A DNA stretch of 64,000 nucleotides from Tetrapyrgos nigripes (taxonomy: Eukaryota; Basidiomycota; Agaricomycetes; Agaricales; Campanellaceae): assembly GCA_013368315.1 (NCBI GenBank), contig JAACJM010000343.1, positions 1 through 64,000 on the forward strand, written 5' to 3'. The notes beneath the pieces were generated by a model. It was not told the DNA's origin, ran no database searches, and saw only the letters and a program-made list of their open reading frames with translations. The translations under genes and the position numbers were made by a program. Numbering within the stretch: the stretch's first letter is position 1; each line of letters opens with the position of its first letter. Shown here piece by piece: positions 1 to 9,931 of the stretch.

Positions 1-179
1 CCACCTTCTCATAGGAGTCAATCACTACTTCTCGACAGCTGTATCACTCACAAATACAAAGTATCAGCTGGGTGATTTTGGATGTGTTGAGAGTGGTTAT
101 GCGCGAGGCCTAAAGGGTTCTCTAGTATGTGTCCGCCTTTTCTGTGAGGTTTTCTCCTGACATATCTTCTAGCGCCAGA

Positions 180-1860
180 ATGGTTTGAAGAGTTGCTCTT
201 CGAGATAATCGAGAAGCAGGGAGAAGTCGCAGTAGCGCTTGCATGGCGGATTCATTGAGACCCTAAATCTTTTCTAGGCATTACATGATCTAAATGTCGT
301 ACCTAGACATCTCTACCCTACGCCATCTTATGAATCTGAAAAGTCTTTCCATCAACAGTGCCTCTTTCAGAAGAGTGAACGACGTACATCAGAACGTTTC
401 GCCAGAGTTGCAAAAACTCGTCGAGGTATGTCCAAATCTGAAGACTATTAAATTGTGTGCTTGTCTGTCTACACTTTACATTTTCACCGAATGATATTCA
501 TGTACTCATGATGCGTATGCGTACATGTATTCAGATGGGTGGTTATATAGAAGGAATGTGCATGTGCATTCTGTGTGTTGGAGCAGCTAATGAAGAAAGG
601 AAAAGTGCCAGTTATATTGCTTGTTTGAGATCTTAGGGAATGACTCATATTTGGCTTGATCAACAACCTCGGAGTAGATTGCCTATAATGAGATTAGAGA
701 AAGTAAGCTTGAGAATCAGGCTACCCATGGCCCAGTAAAGCCAAAGTTGAGCTCATAGTCACGCACCTCAGGTATTGGATCATTGTAGTAGTAAATCGAA
801 GGAAGCAACATCAAGCCCGAAATGCCTCCATAGAATAATGGAGGATTTGTTTGGCCATTGTTTGCGATAAGATGGTTGAGCATGGATCCAGTGCCTTTCA
901 AAGCATCTTTTGGAAGGAGTCAAAGCCTGTGAAGATCTAGATGTAGCTCACCAGCCAATTGTCACCAGATTACAACGTGAGATGGATCACCCGTGAATTT
1001 GGATATCTATCAATCAATCTGAGGAATTAGAAACCATATGCAGTCATGCATGATGTCTATCTATCTATACGTATGTGTTACAGATAGAACGCCTGCCATG
1101 ATAACTATAGTGTACAAACCGATGCGGAAGACGCCCAGATCAGACGTTTATAGCCATGATATAGAGAGATAATTGGGCCAGCATTTTTAATACAGTAAAT
1201 CGAGGAAGTAACAGATTTGCAGAATTGGTATACCAGAAGATAGCGATTATTGAGAGCTTCCAAAATAATCCAGTGAAATTTGACACAAACTGAGATACTT
1301 TTCTGCAAGTATTCGGGCCATCCTCTGATCCTTCTGCAGTCATAAATCTGTGGCTACTAGTCTTATTAGCATTCTTATGGAGTCGGAGCTGAACCCGCGC
1401 ATCAATTTCCATGGGATTATCTGGCTAGATCCTGCAATCTTGCCTCTGCATAGACGCTGTTCTGAAATATTAGCGGAATCTTTTGGTACTTGGGCTGCCA
1501 CGAAGAAACAGCTGCATTCAAAGAGCTCTCAAGTTTGAAGCATATCACATTCAGGACTTGGAGACCGGAGTTTTTGAAATCATTTGTGGTGAGTGCACTC
1601 TACTCTTACTTCCTTGAAGATTCAGTTCAACATTCATCCATAATTTAGGACAGCGCTATTAGACCAGTAGATGAGAAGAATCCAGATGGGCCAGTCACTT
1701 TATCGTGTTCAGTGCACCAGGAGAAGGTTTGTGAGATCACCTTTGGCACAGAGAAGATGAGTCTGATTATCTTTCAGGCTCATTACTCCACCCCGGATGC
1801 AGATGTTGCAGTACCGCCTGCAGAAGCATTTCCTCCAAGCTATTCAGAGAGATGATTTGC
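180..1860 (+). pseudogene. F-box/LRR-like gene fragments
   Basis: Several short coding-like stretches lie on the plus strand. One near 294-480 reads as leucine-rich repeat-like protein (STLRHLMNLKSLSINSASF, then LVEVCPNLKTIKL). Another near 1512-1860 contains LKHITFRTWRPEFLKSFV, is interrupted by a short intron (GTGAGT at about 1588 to TTTAG at about 1649), and continues into DSAIRPVDEKNPDGPVTL. This is the look of the C-terminal LRR half of fungal F-box proteins, which act as SCF ubiquitin-ligase adaptors. I found no clear F-box and no single frame joining the pieces. It is either a many-exon gene with an upstream start outside the window or a decayed copy. The family call is an inference from spacing and composition. 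Confidence 0.35.
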
Positions 1861-2274
1861 CGCTGATGGCCCGATACATATGACTACTTGCTTGGAGGAT
1901 GAATATAGGCAAGTAAATTTCCAATTATCATTGCTCTTGTTCACCAGTAAACATGTAGAGGTAAAGCACGAGAGATGAAAGAGTGACAGATGGGAATTTC
2001 AGTGTACAGTTATACTTGGTATGTACTCTACTTTTTAAGATTAGATGCGCATTACTGAACCGTTTCGCTCTGAAGTTTCCGCAAGTAGAACCGTGGTTGT
2101 AGGGTACTTACTACACATTAAGGCGACAGCACCGTCGTCACAATATCCATTTCGCAATCCTTTCAAGTAATGCCTGTTCAATGTCATCAACATTCATACG
2201 TCTTCTTCTTCCTCAGGCTCTGATGCTCTCACTCATGAATGGGCACGCTGCCAGTGGCTAGAATGATACATTCA

Positions 2275-3033
2275 TTAATCCTCCGAAAACATCAGTTCCT
2301 GGTGGAAGATGCATTCTTCTGCCACCTGGAAGGATACCACTGCGAGAAGATGAAGGCATGGGTGTGGGGGAAGGGGGATCCATCTACAGTATAGCTGAAG
2401 GAATATTCCAATTCCTTCTGTGTTTTGGGAGTTTGGGTTCTGATTCCGTGGTTCACAGACGTTTTGTTCGCTTTTGGGAGGTGTGGCTGCAAGAATAGCA
2501 TCTGCATCGGCGTTGGAATCGGTTTCCTCTGGATCTATAATCACTCAGAAAACTTGATTGACAATCACCAGTTCTAGCAAAAAGGATCGGATGTTCCAAA
2601 CTGGAGAACACCGTAGATTTGCCTAGAACCTCCTCATTATAATCGGCTGATTTGAATAGACCATCAAACATCGATCCAGGGGGGTTCACAGCGGAAAGCT
2701 TAGAAAACATCCAAGTCTTGCTGCGTGGAGGAGCATGACATGCAAAATATATTTCTTCTGCAATTCTGAGGCAGTTGTTGGTCTTGGACAACAAATCGTG
2801 CAACTCCTTACCAGAGTCTCCAAGGCTGGCCATCACGCCAAAAAGAGAGAAGTTATGACCTCCAAGAGTTGCTTGCAATCATCTTCCACAATGTCGCTGA
2901 CATTATGATGAACGATGTCCCACATCTTGAGAAGTACATCCTCAGAGGGAGTTAAGCACCAGATGTTGCAGTCAAAAGCTATGTGCAAATCTGCATGAAT
3001 ATGGCAGAAATAGTGTATCATAATTCCAGTCAA
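2275..3033 (-). pseudogene. Unrecognised coding remnant
   Basis: Two overlapping minus-strand frames (2833-3033 and 2453-2878) look protein-coding: one has HIHADLHIAFDCNIWCL and EDVLLKMWDIVHHNVSDIVEDD, the other GKELHDLLSKTNNCLRIAEEIYF. They are in different frames and meet near 2,850-2,880, so either a short intron or a frameshift joins them. The region beyond 2,450 loses coding character. I do not recognise the family. Its start abuts the left inverted repeat of the element at 2999-4415, so this may be part of, or interrupted by, that element. Confidence 0.3.
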
Positions 3034-4415
3034 ATTTCAGAAAAACAGGCAGTTTTCTGCTAGGTTACCCTGCTAAAAACAGGTTTTCAGAGGTCAGAAC
3101 ACCTACTTTTAGCAGGATAACCTGTCAAAATACAGGCAGAATTGCACTGCAAACAGGCATTTTTCAGGCAGGTTTCAAAGAAAAACAGGTTAGACCTACC
3201 AAATATTTACCAGCTGAAAACTTTTGAGCAGGTCAAGCTCTGTCTACAAAGATGCTGTGTCTTTGATGGGCTCATGAAAACATCAGGTTTCAGGGTCAGG
3301 CATGTCTGAATTCAGAAGGATAATTTTCAGGCAGGTTCAATTTTGCAGGCAGGTCTTGAACTCATGCAGGTTTCCAGTTTGTATAGGTTGAAGACTGTGA
3401 ACACTAAAATGCAGACAGGTTAGAATTAACTCATATAGCTTATGTATTCATGCCTTTCTAGACACGTATTAAATCTTGTTCGGATTATTGTACGACTCAG
3501 CCATCTGCAAGATGCACCAAAAGCATCATAGATGAAGCTATTAAAAGGTCAACTATGCAGAGAAATGGTTCTTCAGAGGAGAGAAGAATCAGAACCAAAG
3601 ATATAAACAAAAAAATTTGGAGGGGTTCCTACAAGCTGGCAATTAAAATGGTATATTATTGGCTGCACACACCACAATCACACTCAGATATTCTCAGAAA
3701 AAAACCAATGAGTTGCGTCTGAGACTGGGGCACAAGAAATAGGATGTCATCATAGAAATATAAAAAGGGAATGGCATGCTTTGTATCAGATTGAAATAGG
3801 GAAATCCAGTGTGCCCACATCCAGGTTTTAAGCATTAGATTCAGAGATGACAATATCAAAGAAAAATAAAAAAGGTAATAAGTGCCAAAGCACACAAAAA
3901 CAAAAAAAGGGAATTCAGACCCAGAGAAGAAAATTAAAGCATACATTGTGGTAAAGGAGGACAAAGAAGGAGATAAGAGGAGCAAGCGTTGTCTTACGGA
4001 TGTGGCCTTCTAGCTTTATAGGAGTCGCACGTAGTGCTGCTAGTTAATCAACCAATCCATTCTGCAGTCATGTACTCAACCTGTCCTGCTTATCCCCATG
4101 AACCTTCCCTGAGGGATAACCTGCTGGTAAATCAAACCTCAAAAATCCTGGCCTGTTAAAGATTGCAACCTGTTGAAAATTGGGACCTGCTAAATATCCC
4201 AACTTGCTGGAAATCTTGACCCTATGTCAAGGATATCAGTCCTAATCACAGTGGATTAGCTTGAGACCCAAGCAACCTGTCCAAAATCATGAACCTGATT
4301 GAAGTTCACCAACTCGTTCAAGACCTGTCCTTGAACCTGCCTAGATATTTTCAGTGTTTTCCCAAACAACATGATTATTTCTTCAAACCTATTTTGATAC
4401 ACTATTTTGCCCATA
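2999..4415. mobile_element. Probable non-autonomous DNA transposon with TIRs
   Basis: The two ends are imperfect inverted repeats sharing the 13-bp core AAATAGTGTATCA (plus strand near 3008-3020; reverse complement near 4394-4406), with flanking similarity CATG..TATGG. Inside, the left 390 bp hold about nine CAGGT words on the plus strand (3090-3430). The right 260 bp hold about eight ACCTG words (4080-4340), i.e. the same word in opposite orientation. Opposed subterminal clusters flanking an otherwise featureless 650-bp core are the usual arrangement of transposase-binding sites in cut-and-paste elements. No transposase is inside. No target-site duplication could be fixed, and the superfamily is unknown. 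Confidence 0.5.
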
Positions 4416-5634
4416 CATGAACTGTCGTTATGAAGTTAGTGCCCTGCTGATGAATACAACTTTTATAAACTAACTCAAGAAAATGTTGAATCTTGTGTCA
4501 AGATTGAGTGCACCTTTTTCTAACCTGATGACAATTTCGATTTCGTGTACCTACAGTGAAATAGTCAAGCAGAGTCTGCCAACGCTAGCTACCCAAGAAA
4601 GCTTTACTCACGTATTGAAGTTGGAGACTTTGGGGAATCAGATGTGCCCCTTGCACTGTCCTTGTCAAACCACCATATTCATGGGTGATGATACAAAAAA
4701 AGCCAAGGCAGAATGCCTTGATGACCCTATCTTTCTGCTGTGCGCTTCTGGGATCCGTTGTCCGAATATTATGTTGGGGAGTTTCCAAGTTCTGTTGTCT
4801 ATCGATTGCTGGCGACATCTTTCCTGCTCTGGAGTAGCTGGGGTCCGCGCTGGATGAAGGAGAGGCTCCCTCAGGAGCATTAGACGAGGTTAGATGGTCC
4901 ATGGGTGAAGGCAAAGTGCATCTGGAGATACCCGAAACGCGTGTGTCATTGGTCACACAGTGCCAAGTTAAGTTGATTTACTTTCCGACTGCGATGCCAT
5001 CCTCCTTGCCAGCGGCAACAACTAGCTGTATCTGCACACAAGACTTTTCCCTTTCATCAGAACAAAGTCCCTCACTACCTCTTTGCTTGTTTCCCTTGGA
5101 CTTGCCGCCCGTAAGCTGTCGTTGTCTTTTGGATATTCTGAGCTCACAGCGCAACTTAGCCTCACTATCTAGAGTACTTCATGGGACTAGAGAAGTCTGA
5201 GCTGTGTCTGACCAGCTTTATAAATGTCTTGTTTAGTAAGTGATTTTTCCAATATGCACGTGGCGGTATTGACCAGTGGCAAGTCCAATCTAACGTGGCA
5301 AGCTCGCTAGCAATGGGTGAATGGTGTCTGGCCCCTATGGAAGAGACGATGGCACTCATGGTGGATCTTCACCATTCAATGACTTGCACCCACCGAAGCA
5401 GAGGTGGCACTTTGTCGAGGTGAGTAGTGGAGCATTTTTATGCTGCGCACCGCTTCCTTATGTTTTCAGAGTCTGCCTCTCTGGGAGTACCACGTATCCT
5501 CCCAGCGCCCCCTTCCTAGCTCCCTTCGTAATCAGACTTTGTGCTTGTCCGCCAGGTCCCTCCTTGCGCTTGCTATTCTCTTTTGTGCCCCTGGCTGAGC
5601 TTACTTGCCTGCGGCTAGATATTGAGTTCCGGCA
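4416..5634. other. Intergenic, no supported gene
   Basis: Several open frames of 60-170 codons overlap on both strands here, but none has a recognisable motif, a consistent exon structure or a homologue elsewhere in the window. A Ser/Pro-rich minus-strand stretch around 4,600-4,960 is the most coding-like. The segment ends exactly where the duplicated block begins. Confidence 0.5.
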
Positions 5635-5786
5635 GAGTTGCTTCAGAAGGCTTGCGCGGAAAGCTGCAACTTCTCCTTATGCTTTGGGACTCGTTATATT
5701 TGAGTACTATAGGATACTACTATGGAAGGCCAGTGCACAAAAGACGATCTGTGTGCGCAGTGAGTCAGAAGTTGGCGCAGCACGGA

Positions 5787-6115
5787 TGCATCATGTGATC
5801 CGTTATAAAGGACCGCAATCATCTCCTACATGACTAAATCATTGCAGCAGCTCAATTTTTTTGCCTGATCAGGTATTTATATGTTCCCTCCTTCTATAGT
5901 TCCGAGTACAGCCCTTAACGGTAGATCAGTCGAGCTAGAATGCCATACTTATCACTGCTTTGCTGTAGCGCATATGCATCACATGACCTGCTATGAGAAT
6001 GCGCAAAGTTGCTCATACCCACCCATATCACCACCTGATCAGATAGCTATATCCTCTTTCTTTCTATATTTCCAGCTACAACCCTTAGCAATAGATCAGT
6101 CAAGCTAGAGTGCTA
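5787..6115. repeat. Two-unit degenerate tandem repeat (~187 bp)
   Basis: Two units starting at ATGCATCA (5787 and 5974) share, in order, a gatc-rich part, a CTGATCAG palindrome, a CTTTCTATA/CTTCTATAG pyrimidine stretch, an ACAGCCCTTA/ACAACCCTTA stretch and GTAGATCAGTC/ATAGATCAGTC. The copy in block B near 47500-47840 has the same two-unit structure. It lies at the 3' side of the minus-strand gene, close to the outer edge of the block. Confidence 0.7.
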
Positions 6116-6286
6116 TATCATTGCTGCAGTGGCACTAATGTACCTCTCTGTAATCTGTATACTTTGCTGTCAGAGAATACTGGACTCAGTACTCATTGAA
6201 TATTTGATTTTAAATCTTAATTTTTGATTTCATTCTTACAATGATAAGTATAAATACAATTTCAGTACTAAACCCCACTGGTCTTC

Positions 6287-7759
6287 CTACTTTGTCTTCT
6301 TCTGCTGCCTTGTCTTCTTAGCCTTCTTGTCGTGATTTTCAAGAAATTTGAGCAGTCCCGTCCAGCCACCTGGTGGATCAGATCTCCTCTCCAGCTCTGA
6401 AACAACCTTGCTCACTTTGAAGGGATCATTTGGGCCATAGACACTGATTAATTCCAGTCCCTTTCTTGCAGCTGCAAACCAGGAACACGGCAAATCCAAA
6501 GACTTGTGAATATCCGTCTTCTTGACCCTATGTTTCTGTAAAAAAACATTAGATCCCTGGAAACAAGTGGCGCAGATAAAAAAATACTTGCGTCGACCAA
6601 AGCGCAAATAGTCTTGGCCAGGTCTTCAACACATGTGACTCCAAAAGCCCAATAGTTCTCGATATCTTTGTTCTGGAGTTTCCAACTGTGTGCCTGTTCT
6701 TTTGCAGTCGCAAACTCCTCATATCTGTCTCGACGTTTGATCTCCTCACGCAGCCAGGTAAGTAATTGCTGATCCTTCTCATCATTCAACTCCATTCTCT
6801 GCCACTCCCGTTCAGGTGCAATCTTGCATGCGTAGTCCAGCGGCTTCATCTCTGATGCAGGGTAACCTTGATTGAGTGGCGCACTAGGCTCGAACAAAGT
6901 TAATTCGACAGCTGAGACATCAAGCTAGACCCAAATCATCAGTACTATAGCTACCCACCAAAATTGATAACCCGTTGAAACTTACCACTTCTATGTTGAT
7001 GGCCAATTGATATTCACTGTCCAGTCGCAAGGATGTGTCTGAACTGATCGCCAATTTAAACTCGGAGCATTTGAGGACTGCAAACAATTCATACAGCTCC
7101 CCTCCAAATGGGTTCTTGCTGTTTTCCCTTACTAGAACCCTGAAGCGAACGCTGCCTGCAAATATAGGTGATCAACCTGTGAGAAACATGTAGTGATCAA
7201 TTCAAGACGTACCAAGGAACTTTGCAGCAGTATTCTGCAATGCATTCAAGACCTCCAGAGAATCAAATCTTAATTCTTCATCACCGTCTCGTATATCCTT
7301 TTGAACAGGGACACAAATGCGTTGGCAGAGAGTAGAACCGTCTGCGATGTTATGTATGTAAACCTTGATTTCCTGTAGATAAAATACGAGGATTGTTTAT
7401 ATTCAAGGAAAATTGAAAATCACGAGCTCAAAGTAATAACGGCTCACCTGCAGCTCTCTTGTACATGATTCCTTGATGCCTGAAAGATCTCCTGGCATTT
7501 TGACATCATGTTTGTCCAGTTGCGCATCTTGTATCAATTCACGCTCGGGTGTTCGAGCTGGCGAAGCTAATTGGGAACCAGGGGGAGAGGAATCAGGTGT
7601 CAGAGTGGTGTCCTTTACGAAAGGACTATTGTCTGCAAGTAGCCTCTCCTTGATCTTCGCAGCGCTGGGCCTTTGGATGTCAAAATTAGGCCAACATTGC
7701 TTCTGAGCTTTGACGATCTTCTATGCCAAGTCAGCCGCAGTGTACTTTCGCTTAGACAT
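6287..7759 (-). pseudogene. Unrecognised minus-strand gene of the block, copy A
   Basis: At least five exons can be followed on the minus strand, separated by short introns with GT...AG ends. The start is at 7759 (MSKRKYTAADLA), followed in frame by TAG and then KIVKAQKQCWPNFDIQR. Further exons read EIKVYIHNIADGSTLCQR, then SVRFRVLVRENSKNPFGGE, then LFEPSAPLNQGYPASEMKP, and finally SWFAAARKGLELISVYGP with a Lys-rich end (KKAKKTRQQKKTK) and a stop at 6287-6289. The early TAG is also present in copy B. It follows a CTGAC branch-point-like motif, so it may mark an intron end and not a nonsense mutation. I do not recognise the family. It is divergent from the plus-strand gene starting at 8960, with about 1.2 kb of repeats between them. 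Confidence 0.5.
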
Positions 7760-8092
7760 TCTTGGAGGGGCCTCTGGATGATGGTGGTTAAGGTGAGACA
7801 GCATAGTGGGTGAAAGCAGACAATTGAATGGACCTGTACAGCCTTTGACAACCTATATCAAATAGTTCGATCGAAGAATTACTTGAATATTTGACTGAAG
7901 GCCCTACGAAATTCTTACCAAGTCAGTCTAGATTCAGTACAGCAGTACATGGAGGGTTTGTCTCAATTCTGACACCGTGGTATGCGTTGGAGCAGCCCTG
8001 AAAAATTATTCTCTAGTAAAAGAATGTGTAGAATAGTCAATGAACGAAGATTCTCAACGGTCATATCACAATCTTCTATGAAATACTACCAT

Positions 8093-8393
8093 GCCTTCAG
8101 TAGAATGTTGTTGAACACGAAAGGAACGTACGATGAAATACATAGTACTATATTTTCAGTAGAATCTTTTTGACACTTACCTTGAAGGATGTTCTATGTA
8201 GCAGTACTAACCTTCAGTAGAATCTTTTTGAGAATGTTGTAGAATGCGAAAGAACATACGATGAAATAGTACTATATTTTCAGTAGAATCTTTTTGAGAC
8301 TCACCTCGAAGGATGTTCCATGTAACAATACTACTTATACCTTCAGTGGAATCTTTCTTAGACTTAGCTTGAGAAGGATGTTCCTAGATATCA
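8093..8393. repeat. Tandem repeat of TTCAGTAGAATC units
   Basis: Five degenerate units of about 52-67 bp begin with TTCAGTAGAATC (8096, 8155, 8213, 8279; TTCAGTGGAATC at 8342). They alternate between two kinds of tail: one with GATGAAATA...AGTACTATATT, the other with GAAGGATGTTC. The true period is therefore about 124 bp, made of two related halves. The array lies between the two divergent genes and recurs in copy B at about 49768-50068. Confidence 0.8.
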
Positions 8394-8720
8394 TCTAAAG
8401 AGATAATGTATCAGGAAGCTAGATATATCTGGACACTTTCTGGTACATTTGATTGATCAGCAGACACATTTTGTTTCGAATCTATGAAAAGAAATACAAA
8501 GACCTTATTTTTGTACACATTCCGGATCATCTATCCGTTGAGCCGATATTTTTGACTGAATTGAACAAAAACATCCACTCGACGGACAGGTGATCTGGAA
8601 TGTGTACGAAAATAACATAGATTCGAAATAGAACATGACCCAAAAGGCATCCAAATATATCAAGTTTCTGTTCACGCATCTAGCTTCCTGATACATTATC
8701 TCTTTAGGTATATATCTAGG
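8383..8720. mobile_element. Foldback (MITE-like) element, copy A
   Basis: The 338-bp segment is a large imperfect palindrome. Its left arm starts CCTAGATAT and contains CTAAAGAGATAATGTATCAG. The right arm, ending at 8720, is the reverse complement of that. The inner parts also pair (GTTTCGAATCTATG with CATAGATTCGAAAT; ACACATTCCGGATC with GATCTGGAATGTGT). It has no coding capacity. The same element is at 50058-50395. It may be a non-autonomous transposon or a hairpin-forming regulatory segment between the two divergent genes. Confidence 0.65.
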
Positions 8721-8959
8721 CTACAAATATGCCTCATTTTGGTATGTCTATTTAGTCACCTATCCGTCGAGTGGATATTTTGGTCTTTTCAGCGTGCAGG
8801 GGCCACTGCAGATATCAGGTTCTCGCCTCTAAAATAACTTGTACTATGCCATCTTTAGAGACTTCTGCACAGCCTGCCCGTTCCCATTGCATGCTACCTT
8901 TCATCCCAGTCCCAATATAAGGGGCCCACCTTTCCCTCTGCAAGCTTTGCTTTCCCGTC

Positions 8960-9489
8960 ATGACTTCCAACCCAAAGCAATCTGTCTGGAGCGAGTATGC
9001 CACTGAACTCAGTGCTCAGACAGAAGTTGCACAGACTAAGCTCGAAGTCTTAGCATCAACTGGTGAAAGTGCACTTCTCACCAGCCCCATTGTTGTGGAT
9101 CTTCGAGCAAAGCTTAGGGCTGCCTGCCCTGACCAAGCTCAGCTATCACCCTTCAAATTGTCCACGAGTTCTTGGCTTATGTCAGTTGCCATCCAGACCT
9201 TTACCCTGGCGTCTATCCAGTCATCAAAACCAGAAGAACTGTCCTTCACACCTACAGAACTTCAAAGCAGAACCTTGTGCACAAGCTTGGGCTTGATGCT
9301 GAATCAGAAGCTGGAGAGAGACAGCGCCAAATCATCATGCAAGCCAATCCTGTGCACCTCCGCAGACTTTCTGATCCATACCCTCCTCTGGGCTTGTATG
9401 TGGCCGAGACCAGTGCAATCTTTCAAAGATGGCAAAACTATTTGAAGACAAGGAAGCTCCCGGATGAGTGGCTTCCAAGGTGCACTGCC
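8960..9489 (+). pseudogene. Plus-strand block gene, 5' exon (copy A)
   Basis: A TATA-like sequence (CAATATAAGG near 8910-8920) is followed by ATG at 8960 and a coding exon (MTSNPKQSVWSEYATEL...). In copy A one C is missing in a C-run near 9150, shifting the frame, so the downstream part (HPDLYPGVYPVIKTRR..., 9172 on) is in another frame. Copy B keeps this exon intact. The exon is cut at 9490 by the copia LTR, and the stop codon comes from LTR sequence (TGTTGA). The rest of the gene resumes on the far side of the copia element at 19132. I do not recognise the product. Confidence 0.6.
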
Positions 9490-9773
9490 TGTTGAGCAGG
9501 CTATGTTCTATATACGTAGTGGCAACTGCATACTTACCTGGGGATGTAGAAGTGCTTGTTAGAGTGGTTTGCTAGAGGTTAAGAGCGATGAGTGTTAAGG
9601 GAAATCCTTATTATTGTAGGGCAATCTACGAGCCCTTATATACTGTTCTAGATAGTACATGTGACTACTTATCTAAGAACTACTGATGTATAGTAAGCGT
9701 AATTAACTAGATTACTATCTAATCTATATCTAATCTAATGTTGATGGCTGCTTACTAATTCACCAATTCAACA
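9490..9773 (-). repeat. Copia LTR (3' LTR), copy A
   Basis: This 284-bp LTR begins TGTTGA and ends TCAACA, perfect short terminal inverted repeats with TG...CA ends. It matches 18860-19131 over its first 272 bp. It contains TATA-like AT-rich stretches and ends next to a polypurine tract. Confidence 0.9.
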
Positions 9774-9784
9774 CTCCCTCTTGC
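9774..9784 (-). promoter_or_regulatory. Copia polypurine tract, copy A
   Basis: On the minus strand GCAAGAGGGAG lies directly against the LTR, the normal place for the plus-strand primer of reverse transcription. Copy B has AGCAAGGGGGAG at the same place. Confidence 0.75.
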
Positions 9785-9931
9785 GCATAAGCATAAAAGC
9801 ACTATAAGCAGCCGAGGTTCATCTTCGTTATTTGAGATACGTTGTACCATGGTTCTATGATACATTGTATACATTGTATCAAGGTTCTATAATATATTAT
9901 ACAAAAACTCAGCTAGTATAAAACTGAAGTC

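Noticed and set aside
3656..3985. 109-codon minus-strand frame inside the 3.0-4.4 kb element
   Set aside because: Very Phe/Leu/Ser-rich from an A-rich plus strand, no transposase motif, no splice structure.
5321..5833. 170-codon open frame crossing the left edge of block A
   Set aside because: It runs from unique sequence into the duplicated block, is not kept in copy B and has no motif.
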